NCBI GenBank assembly: GCA_021396245.1 | Contig: WNYE01000030.1 | Span: 310,001-374,000 of the forward strand | DNA length: 64,000 bases | Reading direction: 5' to 3' | Source: Sporothrix humicola | Taxonomy: Eukaryota; Ascomycota; Sordariomycetes; Ophiostomatales; Ophiostomataceae | Part shown: one piece after another, positions 8,824 through 19,632 of the stretch | Layout of the letters: each line of letters starts with the position of its first letter | Position numbering within the stretch: the stretch's first letter is position 1 | Notes under the pieces: generated by a model | Database searches by the model: none | Told to the model about the DNA's origin: nothing | What the model saw: the letters and a program-made list of their open reading frames with translations, nothing else | Position numbers and translations under genes: made by a program

Positions 8824-11800
8824 TCACCAAGTTTCGGGGCCAAAGTGCTGGCCGTCTGGCACGGTCTGCAAAGCACAGGCCTGCCAGTCGCAGCCTTGCC
8901 GATACACCTCGGTGCCCCACCAGTGGAAGTTGTCCGTGAGACCCGAGTAGATAAAGGCAAAGAAAACGACGACAATGCCCGAAGCGAGCGCTGCGTCGAG
9001 CGCTGCACTCAGCGTCATTGTATACTTGGCCCACCAGGCCGTGGCCCGGCGCTTGACCAAGTGGTTGAAGAGGTAGCAAACGAGCGCCCACACCGAAAAG
9101 TTGAGGCCCGTGGCCGGCGGTATCCAGCCGAGCGAGCCCAGGAGGATAGGTAAGTTGATCTTGCGCACGATGCTGTCGCGGCGGTGGCGACTGTAGAGCC
9201 ACAGTGGGATGGGCGCAATAGCGCCGATCAGGAAGCACCAAACCAGTGGGCGATATATGGCGTTTGGCCCAAAGAACTCGCCGGGGCCTACGACACCCCA
9301 GAGAATTGAGCCGTTAAAGTGCACACGGGCGATAGGGCAGATGAAGCCATTAAGCGCTTCGGATGTGCACAGTCCGGGAATGTTGCCAAACATCCAGTTG
9401 AGGACCGCAATTTGAGTTACCGATGATACCAGCGTAGCGACCATCTGGACCTTGAACAAAATGCGGGGCGGGATTTTCATATAGTGGCCGAGCTTCAGGT
9501 CGGCACAGAACTTGATGCCTTGGGCTGACGAAATGTAGCCGTAGGTGACAAAGACCATGTTGGCAACCGGGCGGCCAGGGAACACAGCACCGCAAACCAG
9601 CTGGCAGATCAGATAAATGCTGACATGCTGGTTTGTCACTGCCATGATAATGCCAATCGGGATGAACAGGATGGTACAGATACCTAAGGCAAGTAAAAGG
9701 CCATACCACGGCAGGTGAATAGGATAGCTAAAAGGGTTAGCTTGGGTAACAAAATATAAATATCTGAGGAGATGGTGACATACTATTCGACGAGGAACAT
9801 GCCGACGGCGGTCATCGACACAAAAGTTACAAAATACCACCACATTGGTGCGTCGCGATACCGCCTCATAAGTCGGTTGTGGACGTCCTCGTGGCTCATG
9901 AGACCATCGATGTTCGAGTCGCTCATATTGTTGTTGAGGCTGGAGGCGGACTGAAGAGGCACAGCATTGGACGCGAGGTTGGCGGCGCTCGGGTTGTCGA
10001 CATCGGTTTCGTCGTCGTCAATCGCATTTTGTGCGCTGCTGGGAACCGGCTGGTACACGCCCTCGCGGTTTCGACCAGAGCTCATACTCGCTGCGCGTCT
10101 GCTCGCCTCCTTTAGCTCTTTGGCCTCGTCCAGCGACTGGCGCCATTGACGCCAAATATCCTTGCCATGCCAACAGGCTGTGTGCGTCAGCAACGAAGCA
10201 AGTCCTGCGAATTGCACCCCGTAGCTAAGAACATAGGTGATGGGCAAAAAGACACGGCTGTAGTTGCTGTAGGCTTCGCGGTCGAACATAAAGTCAGGCG
10301 TCAGGATGCGGCTGACGTCGTAGACCTGGCCGGTGTTGTCAAATACGGATGCCGAGAGAATGGGCATAAAAGATGAATATAGCCAGTTGCTGTAGTAGGC
10401 GATCGGGGCAATGATCCACATGACGACAACCAAGCCGCCAACCACATTCATAGCGGCCCAGAATGGTGTAAGGAGAGGCGAACCGATGTAGGCAATCTGT
10501 GCCCAGTCAAACGTCATGGGAAATAGACCGAGGCCAGACACAACGCCAAACAGGTTGGCCACGACGACGTTCTTGGGCGCGAACCATGTAATGACGTTGA
10601 AGTAGCTCAGGGCCGGCATGAGTAGGCCCGGGATGAAGTAAAATGCAAATGCGCCGATGAACACGGCGTAAAAGAAGTGCCAGCGGCTAATTTTCCAGCC
10701 ATTAGCGGGCTTGTTCTCCTCTTTGTGAAGGGTCGCGAACATGGCCGCCGACATGAGTGTTGATGGCCAGATCATACCGCTGGGCCGCACCAAAAAGCGA
10801 CGCGAGAGGCCGGCGAATGTGTAGCCCAGAATTTGTGTCGACACAATCAGAAGCAGCTGATAAGTGATACTGACGTCTTGTTTGTAGAAATGGGTCTGCT
10901 CGACGATAACGTCGGTCGCAAAGGCGAACCCAAACGACACATTGCTGCTCACATAGACGCAGGTGTGTTCCTTTTCGTTCCATGTACCCTGGGACAGCCA
11001 CAGGCGGATGCGGCCTAGTCGGCCACGAATGTGGCGAGCGTGCTGGCCCGAGTTGCGTACGAGTGCGCCATTGACAAACTCCTCGGGTGGGTCGTCGGCA
11101 CGTTTGAGGAGGAGATCCCATGTGAGGCCAAGTGGATGGACGAGGAGGAGGGCAATAACAGGTGTGATTGCGACGCTGGGATAGCGAAGAGAGAAGAAGA
11201 GGTTGGTGGAGGATCCGAGGACAGAGAAGAGAGTGGACAAAAACCACATGCGTGGGGTAGTGATGGAGAGCAAGATATTGTCGACTGGAGCCACGGATGC
11301 ACGAACCTGCGCAAAGGGCGAGTTGTCGGGTGGGTTGGAAGATGCCGCGTCATCGTCGTCTTCGCCATCGCCAGCGAATGGGTCGCGTGAGGCTGATGCC
11401 TTGCCTGCTTCCTCGCTCCCGGCCATACTGCCCTCCCTATCTTCCCCGTAACCCGATCCGTGGCCGGTGCTGTGTCCATCGACGTCTCGAAGCATGGGGT
11501 AGCCTGCGTCGTCAATTGCACTATCGTCTCCATTGTAATAGCTCCCCGAGAGCCCGTCTATTACGTCGTCATCGTCATCGTCCATCCCGTCACTGTCGAA
11601 ACTGGCCTCGCTCGGCGCAGCCGACACAGTTGCCGCCGTACCAGCGGCGTCAAAGCGAGTACTGCCCAAACCAGCAAGCATTGCCTCCACCTCGAGCTCG
11701 GGTGGAGGAATCCGCGTGGAACCACCAGTCACAGCGTCATATTGAGCAAACATGGATGCGGCCTGGGACCGTTTTCGCCGCAGGGTGGCATGTCGTGACG

Positions 11801-12452
11801 AGGCAGCACTGGCGCTGGTGGCGTTGGTCGAGTTACGTCGTAATGGAGGACCAGCCGTCTCTAGTTGAGGATGAGTTTGTTCGGTAGGTGTCACAACCGT
11901 GGTTCCCACAGCCGTCGGCGTGGAAGTGCCGGACCCGGCACCGGACACAGCGCCATAGGACGGGCTGTGGAAGCTCGGCGACGAGCGCAGCGACGGTGGG
12001 GGTTTTCTTGTCATGGGATCGCCGTCAGGTCGAGTCGGTCTGGTAGTATTGAGGATGTCGAGACTGTCGACTGTCTCCTCCGGGGCCGTGTCGAGAACTG
12101 GCTGGCCATGTGGTGTGCTGGACACGGGGGCAGCAGGCGACAGATGGTGAGAGGAACACACAGAGGAGGAGGAGGAAGTGGACGACGCAGGAGGAATAAA
12201 ACTAAATGCGTCAGGAGAGGTCGAGGGAGGCAGGGAGGTAGTGGATGGAGGTATAAGTGAGGTGGATGGGGCAGAGGGCGAATGCGAGGGGCCAGAAAGG
12301 GTCGTGGAAGGGATATTTGCGTCGTCTGTGATTGGGCTGTCAGATGTCGACGTCAACGAGGCACCATCCGCTGCTGGAGGCTGCTGTTGATCAGAGCTAA
12401 ACCCATGCAGAAGCGGCGGTGTCGCATCCGCAGTGGGAGAAGAAGACGGCAT
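8824..12452 (-). CDS. OPT-family oligopeptide transporter, two exons
   Basis: Exon 1 runs from the ATG at 12452 down to 9784. The intron is 9783-9728 (56 nt, donor GTATGT, branch GCTAACC, acceptor TTTTAG). Exon 2 runs 9727-8824. The join keeps frame (VEY|YPIHLPW) and gives 1190 residues. The first 390 or so residues are Ser/Pro/Thr-rich with acidic patches and probably cytosolic. The transporter core starts near residue 390 with TPRMWFLSTLFSVLGSSTN and LFFSLRYPS, typical of the OPT superfamily (PF03169), followed by a dozen or more hydrophobic segments. The C-terminal part has the family-like NFHWWG and GCDW elements. OPT proteins move short peptides or metal chelates with protons across the plasma or internal membranes. 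The substrate cannot be told from sequence. The extended N-terminus is longer than usual for the family. Confidence 0.92.
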
Positions 12453-13506
12453 CCAGCGGGCACGGCGGGGCTGCCGCAGCGACAGGGGGCAGTTTATGGG
12501 TAGAGCGTGGTCGATCGACGGGCGGCCGTGGCGCGAAAATCGATAAAACTACCTTGACATTGCTGTTGTGTGGGTGGGGAGGGAAAGAATGGAGATAGGC
12601 GGTGGAGAGAAAAGTACTGCTAGAGTATGGTGAACGTGTGGGCAAAACTATGGATTGCGGTCAGGTGGCCGTAAAGAATAAGATGAAAATCAAAAGGACG
12701 AGGCCGGGAATGGTTCAAATGACAAAGAATTAGACGATGCAGGGCAAGCAATGAGAAAAGAAGGTCCAAAAAGGGAGATGATGCCGCGAGGAGGAGGGTC
12801 AACAAGAGAGACAACCTTGCTTCACAGGGAGGACGCGGGCAGTCAATTGAGGCACCACGAACTGTCAGATGTTCGGCAGGGCCAATGCGGAAATTTATGG
12901 CGTGGCACTGGGCCTTCGTTCAGCCGAATGTCTGAGACCGTGGTGGGTTGTAAAAATGTGTGGCGTCAAAAGTTGAAGGTGAATTGAAGGCTGTTGTGTT
13001 GATACAAGTGGAAATGGGCCACACTAATGCACCAGGTCGATATTTCAGGCAAGTCCGTAATTACTACCAATATTCCAATGGGTAGCACCTGCTACAAATT
13101 GAGCTCGTTTCTTTTCTCGAAGGCTTTAGGTGCAGGCACGAGGGGTGTCAGAGAGCAAGAACAATGGAGCAGAAAATAGGATAGGAAAGAGCTCCCGAGC
13201 TGACCTGTGGTAAATCGTGCCATATGGCTGGGTCGTTCTGTCCCACTTTGTCAGAACCACAGTCATGGCTCTTTCTGCAGATTGATGCAGGCAGGTGCAT
13301 GTGGCCGCAGGTGTCGTGCAGGCCTATCGACTCCCAACCAACAGGGGCTTAGTGGGAATAACCACACACACTACTTTTTCGGCAGGCACCGAATTTGCCC
13401 AACTCACGACCCGACCATCACGGGTCTTTGAACACGACGTACAACCTTGCACAAAACCCATCCACCAAGCCGTCCTAAAGGCGCGGATAACGGTCGCATC
13501 CTCTCC
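12453..13506. other. Divergent promoter region between the OPT transporter and FAU1
   Basis: About 1.05 kb between the two start codons, so it should hold promoters for both genes. No ATG-initiated frame with coding character was seen. A frame that reads into FAU1 from 13447 starts at TTG, not ATG, and is not used as the start. Confidence 0.5.
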
Positions 13507-14340
13507 ATGACCCAGCCGCCTCGCAACCCAGACGGCACGATGACGCCAAGCGCCGCCTTGGGCGCAACGCCCGCATTGGCCGTGGCCAAGAACCAACTTC
13601 GGACCCAAATGAAGCAACGGCTGAGGTCTCTTCCGATGGCCGCGGTGGAAGCACAGAGTGCAGCGATCTACAGAGCACTGTCGAAATTCCCACCGTTTGC
13701 CGATGCGCGGCGTGTTGGCGTTTTTCTGTCAATGCCTGCCGCCGAAGTACAAACTGACGCGATTGTACGACACGCTCTCGCAGCCGGCAAACAAGTGTTT
13801 GTGCCGTATTTGCACAAGCCGGCAGCAACAATGAAGGCCGGCGACTATGTCCCGCCACGCGTCATGGACATGGTACAGCTACACGATGTGGCAGACTACG
13901 ATGCGCTGGAACGCGATCGCTGGGGCATTCCGAGTGTGCCGGCCAGCAGCGTGCTCACGCGAGTCCGTGTACTGGGCGATGGCTCACAAGGGACTTCTCA
14001 AACACAAAACGAAGGAGAGGAGATGCCAGCACTCTCCGCCCTCGATCTTATTCTGATGCCCGGCGTCGCATTTGACGTCCATCCGGAAACAAGCCGCATT
14101 CACCGATGCGGTCACGGTCGGGGCTTCTACGATTATTTCCTGCACCGCTACGCACTCAAAATAGCAGCTGAAACTCCTTCGCCATCTCAGGCTGTGCGGC
14201 TTTACGGCCTCGCTCTGTCCGAGCAAGTTATGCCTGCTCATTCTGTCCCAACAGGCCCTCACGACCAGCCGTTGGACGGCCTCATTACTGGCGACGGCGA
14301 CGTCATAATACCAGAAGCTGGAACCACCACGACAAGCTAG
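13507..14340 (+). CDS. FAU1: 5-formyltetrahydrofolate cyclo-ligase
   Basis: This 277-residue protein belongs to the 5-FTHF cyclo-ligase family (methenyltetrahydrofolate synthetase), which uses ATP to convert 5-formyl-THF to 5,10-methenyl-THF in one-carbon metabolism. The N-terminal basic helix KNQLRTQMKQRLRSL leads into the VGVFLSMPAAEVQT segment. The phosphate-binding signature GHGRGFYDYF lies near residue 201, preceded by LDLILMPGVAFD. The ATG at 13507 is the first one in frame; another ATG at 13540 is possible, and both precede the conserved domain. It is intronless and followed by an A-rich stretch with AATAAA at about 14355 that could direct polyadenylation. The region about 155-185 is an insertion relative to compact bacterial members. 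Confidence in the family is high. Confidence 0.93.
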   Translation: MTQPPRNPDGTMTPSAALGATPALAVAKNQLRTQMKQRLRSLPMAAVEAQSAAIYRALSKFPPFADARRVGVFLSMPAAEVQTDAIVRHALAAGKQVFVPYLHKPAATMKAGDYVPPRVMDMVQLHDVADYDALERDRWGIPSVPASSVLTRVRVLGDGSQGTSQTQNEGEEMPALSALDLILMPGVAFDVHPETSRIHRCGHGRGFYDYFLHRYALKIAAETPSPSQAVRLYGLALSEQVMPAHSVPTGPHDQPLDGLITGDGDVIIPEAGTTTTS

Positions 14341-15375
14341 ACACATATACATGAAAATAAAAACGACACGAAGTTATGAAGCAGCAAAGAGGTAGATTGT
14401 TCCAAGACCTATCAAAGTGAACGACGATGTCCAGATCCAGATGACTAAGCAAGGCTGGGGTCTGCATGCACTGTAATTATCCGTTCAGCGCCTCTTCCTC
14501 CCACCAGGCTACCCTTGCTTTAGCGAACAAACAGGAGGGAGCCACCCGCCGCACAGGCATTGGACAGGGCCGCACCCCTCCTTTTTGCCTGTATTCCCCT
14601 CTGCCCATTAGCCCCTCAGTGCGAGCCCCACCTTCCTGGCAACAAAGACGCATTGTGGCGGCCGTTTCCACGCTTGTGCCGGTTGCTCTTGCCTACTAAA
14701 ATTTTCTTGTTTTGTTTGCTTTCAGGTGTGGTGACATTAGCACTTTCCCGCCTGACTGTCTAGGTCCGTAGCTGCCAATTTGGATCACAACCGTCAGACG
14801 GAAGCACCTATGCACACAAACGAGTAGGACCCCTTCTTTCCCCATCTACGGAATCCTTTCTTCACAAAGCAATTATTCTGCATTTAATATCCTCATCGAC
14901 CTCTGAGCGACCTTCTTCGATCGCGCGTGCAGCACCCCTCATCACTATCCCCCACTTGCGCATCACTGTCTGCTGTTCGCCCCTCGGTCCGCCTTGCATT
15001 TCGCTCGCATTGCCGACGACGTTTGCCCCGCGCCGTTCGTTGCCCGTTTTCGCCGCATTTCGCATTCACTTCTTCTTCGCCCTCGTCTTAGCCATCGCCA
15101 GTTCGCGTTCATAGCCTGTCTTGCGCCTGACCACGCACGGAGTTTCGGCCGGCCTTCTTTCATTCTCACGTTCTCTCTACTCTTTCCAACCATCGAGCGT
15201 CTCTTCGGCCCAACGTCACAGCTGCCATTTCATCCTTACTCGTTCTCCCCCCTCGACCTCTCCCGTCGTCTTTGGCCTCCGACCTCCTCCCCTCGGTCGG
15301 CTCTGAAGCGACTGCCTCCTCACCGATTCAATCAGCTTCTCCTCTACTCTCCCACCCACCTAACAACCGCCCACG
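14341..15375 (+). promoter_or_regulatory. Intergenic region with a pyrimidine-rich leader of MTR10
   Basis: No gene was found between FAU1 and MTR10. The distal 450 bp or so (about 14880-15375) is markedly C/T-rich on the + strand, a common feature of fungal core promoters and 5' leaders. It runs directly into the MTR10 start codon (CCACGATGGC). The exact transcription start cannot be seen. Confidence 0.4.
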
Positions 15376-18300
15376 ATGGCGTCAAATGGCGCTGCCGAGG
15401 TGTTTACACCCGACAATGTCCTCTCAGCAATGGCCACTATGCGTGGAAGCGACGCCAGCAAGAAGACCGCCGCCATGGACTACCTCACGCGCTTCCAGAA
15501 ATCTGTTTGTCACCTTCATCCCGTCACGCGAGCACCCTGTGCGCGTTCGCTTCCGCCTACTAACACACCCGATTTCAGGAGAGCGCATGGTCCGTCACAA
15601 TCACAATCCTGCAGTCGTCCGTCGAGGCCGAGGCTATGCTATTTGCCGCGACAACGCTGAAGGGCAAGGTACGCCGTCTACCCCGAACACCGTCTTGAGG
15701 GACCACTATACCCTTTTGCGCCGTATCCGGCGTCCTACTCTTCTTCCATTCTTCCGTGGCCAACCCCCGTTTAACACCCTCGACACATCTAACCGTTCTC
15801 TCTTTTTTCACCCTCCAGATCACATTCGACCTCACCACCCAGGTCCAACCCGCTCACCAACCGGAGCTACGTGACCAGGTACTACTGCTCATGAAGAAGT
15901 TTGCGTCCGGCCCGAACCCCGTCCGAGTCCAGCTGTGCGTGTGTCTCGCCATTTTGGCCATTCAGATGCTCGAGTGGAAGGACGTTCTGCCAACCGTGAT
16001 ACGGGCACTGGGCGACGATGTCAACAGCCACGCCTGCATCCTCGAGTTCCTGCGCGTGCTGCCCGAAGAGGTCACCGAGGGCCGCAAAATCACACTGTCA
16101 GAGGAGGAGCTGGCCGACCGGACACACGAGCTGTTGAGCGACAACGCTGAGCAGGTCATTACGCTGCTGACAACCTATTCACAATCTCACCGTGAGTAGT
16201 CCCCGAGACCGACATTCTTGCCTTGCAGTTCAATCATTTACTAATTATGCCTTCGTTTAGTCGCCGCTGCAAACGGCCCTCTTTTGCTCGACACCATTAC
16301 CTCTTGGCTGCGTGAAGTCCCCGTCACCAGCATCGTTAACTCGCCTCTGTTGAACGTCATTATCTCGGCTATTAGCGACGAAAAGACGATCCAGGCCGCC
16401 ACCGACTGTCTGGGCACTATCTGTCGCGAGACACGCGACGTCGACGACAACCTCGAAACCATCCAGACCCTCCTCCCCAAGATCATCGAGCTGCGGCCAA
16501 ACATTCGCAAGTACGCCGAGGAGGAGGATGCCGAAAGCTTCAAGTTCCTCACGCTTCTCTTCACAGACGCAGCTGACTCGTGGGTCGTCGCTATTGCCCG
16601 CGAGCCCGTGCACTTCCGCCCGCTTATCGATGCGCTGCTTGAGTGCGCCACTCTCGACAAGGAATGTGACGTCATTAAGTACACGTTTGGGTTCTGGTAC
16701 GAGCTTAAGCAGTACCTGGTGCTGGAACGGTATATCGAATCGCGTCTGCAGCTCGTCGACGTCTATGCCAAGCTAGTCGACATCATGCTCCTCCGCCTGC
16801 AGTACCCGCGGCCGGACGAGGAGGATGCTGCTGCCGTGGCGGCTGCCGATAGCAGCACTGCGACAAATGCGACGCTCGATCTGTTTGACGGCGACCGTGA
16901 GCAGGAAGAAAAGTTCCGCGAGTTCCGCCACCACATGGGCGACACCCTCAAGGATGCGTGTGAGGTTTTGGGCGTCACCGAGTGCTTGACCAAGGTGCTG
17001 GATGCGATCAAGTCGTGGATGGCCAAGTACGCCAGCCTCGTCACACCGACCAGTGTGCCACACTGGCAAGAGCTGGAGGCGCCATTGTTTGCGATGCGCG
17101 CAATGGGCCGCATGGTGGGCAAGAAGGAGGACACGATTCTGCCGCAGCTGATGCCGTTGCTGGTGCAGATTCCGAACCACGAGAAGCTGCGGTTCGCCAC
17201 AATTATGATCTTTGGTCGTTACACAGAGTGGACCTCGGAGCACCCCGATTTCCTAGAACCGCAGTTCAACTACATTGTGTCGTCGTTCCAGAGCGAGTCC
17301 AAGGAGATTATCCGGGCCGCCGCGCAGGCGATCAAGTTCTTCTGCACGGACTGCCGTGAACTGCTGAGCGGACAGGTCATCCAGATGCAGCAGTTCTACG
17401 ACCAGATCTTGGATAAATTGCCCGAGATGAGCCAAGAGGAGATCACCGAGGGTGTTGCAAGCGTTGTTGCCGTCCAGAAGCTCGAAGACATTCATAAGCT
17501 GCTCAAGCTCTACGTCGACCCGCTGATCGAGCGCCTCATGCGTAAGGCCAACGCGGCGACGACCGACGAGGGCAAGCTGGCCGTGGCCGACCACCTGCAG
17601 CTGATCACGACGTTTGTCCAGATTGTGGTGCCATATGTGCCCGAGGGCCAGGAGAACCCGGCCGTTAAGTACTGGCAGGAAGTGTTCCACGTGCTGTCGA
17701 CTGTGCTCGAAAACTTTTTCAACTTTACGCCAATCTGCGAACGCGTCTGCCGCTGCTGGCGCTTCATGGTTATCTCGTACCGCACAGACATGACGCCACT
17801 GCTGGCGCCCATGGCCAACAAGCTGGCCGAGGGCTTCACGGTGTCGAAGCAGGGCTGCTTCCTGTGGGTGACGGGCGCGATCCTGCGCGAGTTTTCGGAG
17901 AACCGCGAGCACGTCGATGCCCAGATCACCGAGAACATTTACGTCTTTTTCGAGTCGCAGGCTACGAGCGTGCTGCGCTTTATGTCGGACTTGCCGCCGG
18001 CCGAGCTGCCCGACGTTATTGAAGACTTCTTCCGGCTGTTGGTCGACGCCCTGCTGTTCTACCCGCAGCGCCTCATTCCCTCGGCGCTTTTCACGCCCAT
18101 CTTCGAGGCCGCCATCTCGGCACTGGCACTCGAGCAGCGCGAGCCCCTGTCGGCGACCCTGCACTATCTGCGCGACCTGCTGACCTACGGCGGCGCCAAC
18201 CCGGCGTCGTCGACGGCCGACCTGCCTGCCGACGGCTCGGCGATGCGGCAGCAGCTGCAGGCGATTGTGCAGCAGCTGCTGGCGGTGCGCGGCGAGGTGC

Positions 18301-18641
18301 TGGTCAAGCAGGTGCTGGCGGGCATGATGATCACGTTCCCGCGGGACTGCTTTGCCGACGGCAGCGGCGTGCTGCTGAGCATGTTTGAACTGCTGCCGAC
18401 GGAGACGACGGTGTGGGTCGAGCGGACGCTGCAGATGCTGCCGGCAGGGACTGTGTCGCCGACAGAGGTGCAGCGGCTGGTGGCGAAGATCCAGGACCGG
18501 CTGCAGAACCAGGGCCAGGGCGGGCTGCGGCAGGTGCGGGCGCTGCTGCAAGACTTTACCAACTCATACCGGCGGCGGTATGTGGCGCCGCGTGACGGCC
18601 TGGGCGATCTGGAGGCGGCACGGTTCCGGTTTACTGGTTAA
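15376..18641 (+). CDS. MTR10: Mtr10 / transportin-SR nuclear import receptor (karyopherin beta), four exons
   Basis: Exons are 15376-15504, 15579-15668, 15819-16191 and 16261-18641. Introns have donors GTTTGT, GTACGC and GTGAGT, CTAAC or CTAAT-like branch sites and CAG/TAG acceptors. The joined frame gives 990 residues, close to the 972 of yeast Mtr10. The N-terminus (VFTPDNVLSAMATMRG, then ESAWSVTITILQ and a stretch matching the importin-beta N-terminal region) and the helical-repeat body (VNSPLLNVIISAI, TLDKECDVIKYTFGFWYELK) match the Mtr10/transportin-3 branch. Such proteins bind RanGTP and carry SR-type and other RNA-binding proteins into the nucleus; yeast Mtr10 also acts in tRNA traffic. 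An Asp/Ala-rich insert lies near residue 385. The three introns cluster at the 5' end, as is common in fungal genes. Confidence 0.93.
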
Positions 18642-19175
18642 GTTGGGGTTATGAGGGATGTGTGGATGTGTGGATGTGGGGACGTCGTGAGATATAGACG
18701 GAAATGGTAAAGATGGGGGAGAAAAGATACCCATTGCCGGGAACCTTTTTGAGTGGACTTTGAGGGGGCGGTTTGATATTTTTTGGTGACATACTTATTC
18801 AACAAGCAAGATACCGGCATTTGTATATTTGGCAGCATTAACGCAGAAGAGGAGGAGAGGGTGGGGGAAGTATGAGATGTAAAAGTAAAAAGGGATAAAT
18901 CACTGCGTAAGATGTAGAAAGGTAAGCATGGAGCATGGCAAGGAGGATCAAGAAGCAAATAAATCAAATAAAAACAATTAAAAATACGAGAATGGCTATC
19001 AATGTGAAAGTGAGCGCCTAACGATTAAAGGAGGTGTTAATTATTCAAATGTATGAGGTTAGAGTGGCGTCGTGTAACTTTTGGAGAGTCGTCTCAAAAA
19101 TCCGTTTTCCTTGTTTACTGTTATTTTAACATCACCAACCACCCTATTTAACTTTAATCACGACACACATCCTCC
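18642..19175. other. Intergenic, 3' flank of MTR10
   Basis: AT-richer sequence without a supported gene. Candidate + strand polyadenylation motifs (AAATAAATC, AAATAAAAAC) lie at about 18956-18975. This stretch separates MTR10 from the 5S rRNA gene. Confidence 0.45.
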
Positions 19176-19294
19176 ACGTACGGCCATAGATACTGGAAAA
19201 TACGGGATCCCGTCCGCTCTCCCCTAGTCAAACCAGTAATCGGCGGATTAGTAGTTGGGTCGGTGACGACCAGCGAATACCCGCTGCTGTACGT
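19176..19294 (+). rRNA. 5S ribosomal RNA gene (dispersed copy)
   Basis: A 119-nt segment reads as a complete fungal 5S rRNA. It opens ACGTACGGCCATAGATACTG. It contains the conserved GATCCCGTCCGCTCT segment, the internal control region TTAGTAGTTGGG, and GGTGACGACCAGCGAATACC. The closing GCTGTACGT pairs with the first nine bases to form helix I. A run of T's from 19294 is the expected RNA polymerase III terminator. Filamentous ascomycetes carry 5S genes scattered singly in the genome, not inside the rDNA unit, and this one sits between two protein genes. The intact terminal stem and control elements suggest a functional copy, though some internal bases differ from the Neurospora consensus I recall, so a diverged pseudocopy is possible. 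Confidence 0.93.
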
Positions 19295-19299
19295 TTTTT
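19294..19299 (+). terminator. Pol III T-run terminator of the 5S gene
   Basis: Six consecutive T's begin at the last base of the 5S sequence, matching the usual RNA polymerase III stop signal. Confidence 0.75.
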
Positions 19300-19632
19300 A
19301 TGCCGTTTTTTTGTCGTTTTGAAACGATGAAATATATTCTTGATACACCTTAATTACCTTTTTGCTTTTTCCGTCAAAAATATATGTTCACTTTTGTAAC
19401 TCGCTGTGTTAATATAGATTCGCTCCTTGTATTATGTTTATGAAATCTAGACAAAACAGGTGGAGTTCTTTTCCCAAAGGATATCCCAGGTCGTAAATAA
19501 ACTAATTAAAAGACAAAAGCCAAAAGACACTGCAAACGCCATGCATAATGCACCGTAAAGGTAAAGAGAAGAATGAAGAAAAATGGAAAAGAAAAACAAA
19601 ATCATTAAATACAGCTAGACCCCAAGGGGAAT
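19300..19632. other. Intergenic, 3' flank of the S28 peptidase
   Basis: AT-rich stretch between the 5S gene and the stop codon of the minus-strand peptidase. It presumably contains that gene's 3' UTR. No gene seen. Confidence 0.45.

Noticed and set aside
13447..13506. Twenty-codon N-terminal extension of FAU1
   Set aside because: The extension begins at TTG. The first ATG in frame is at 13507, and the conserved domain begins well after it.
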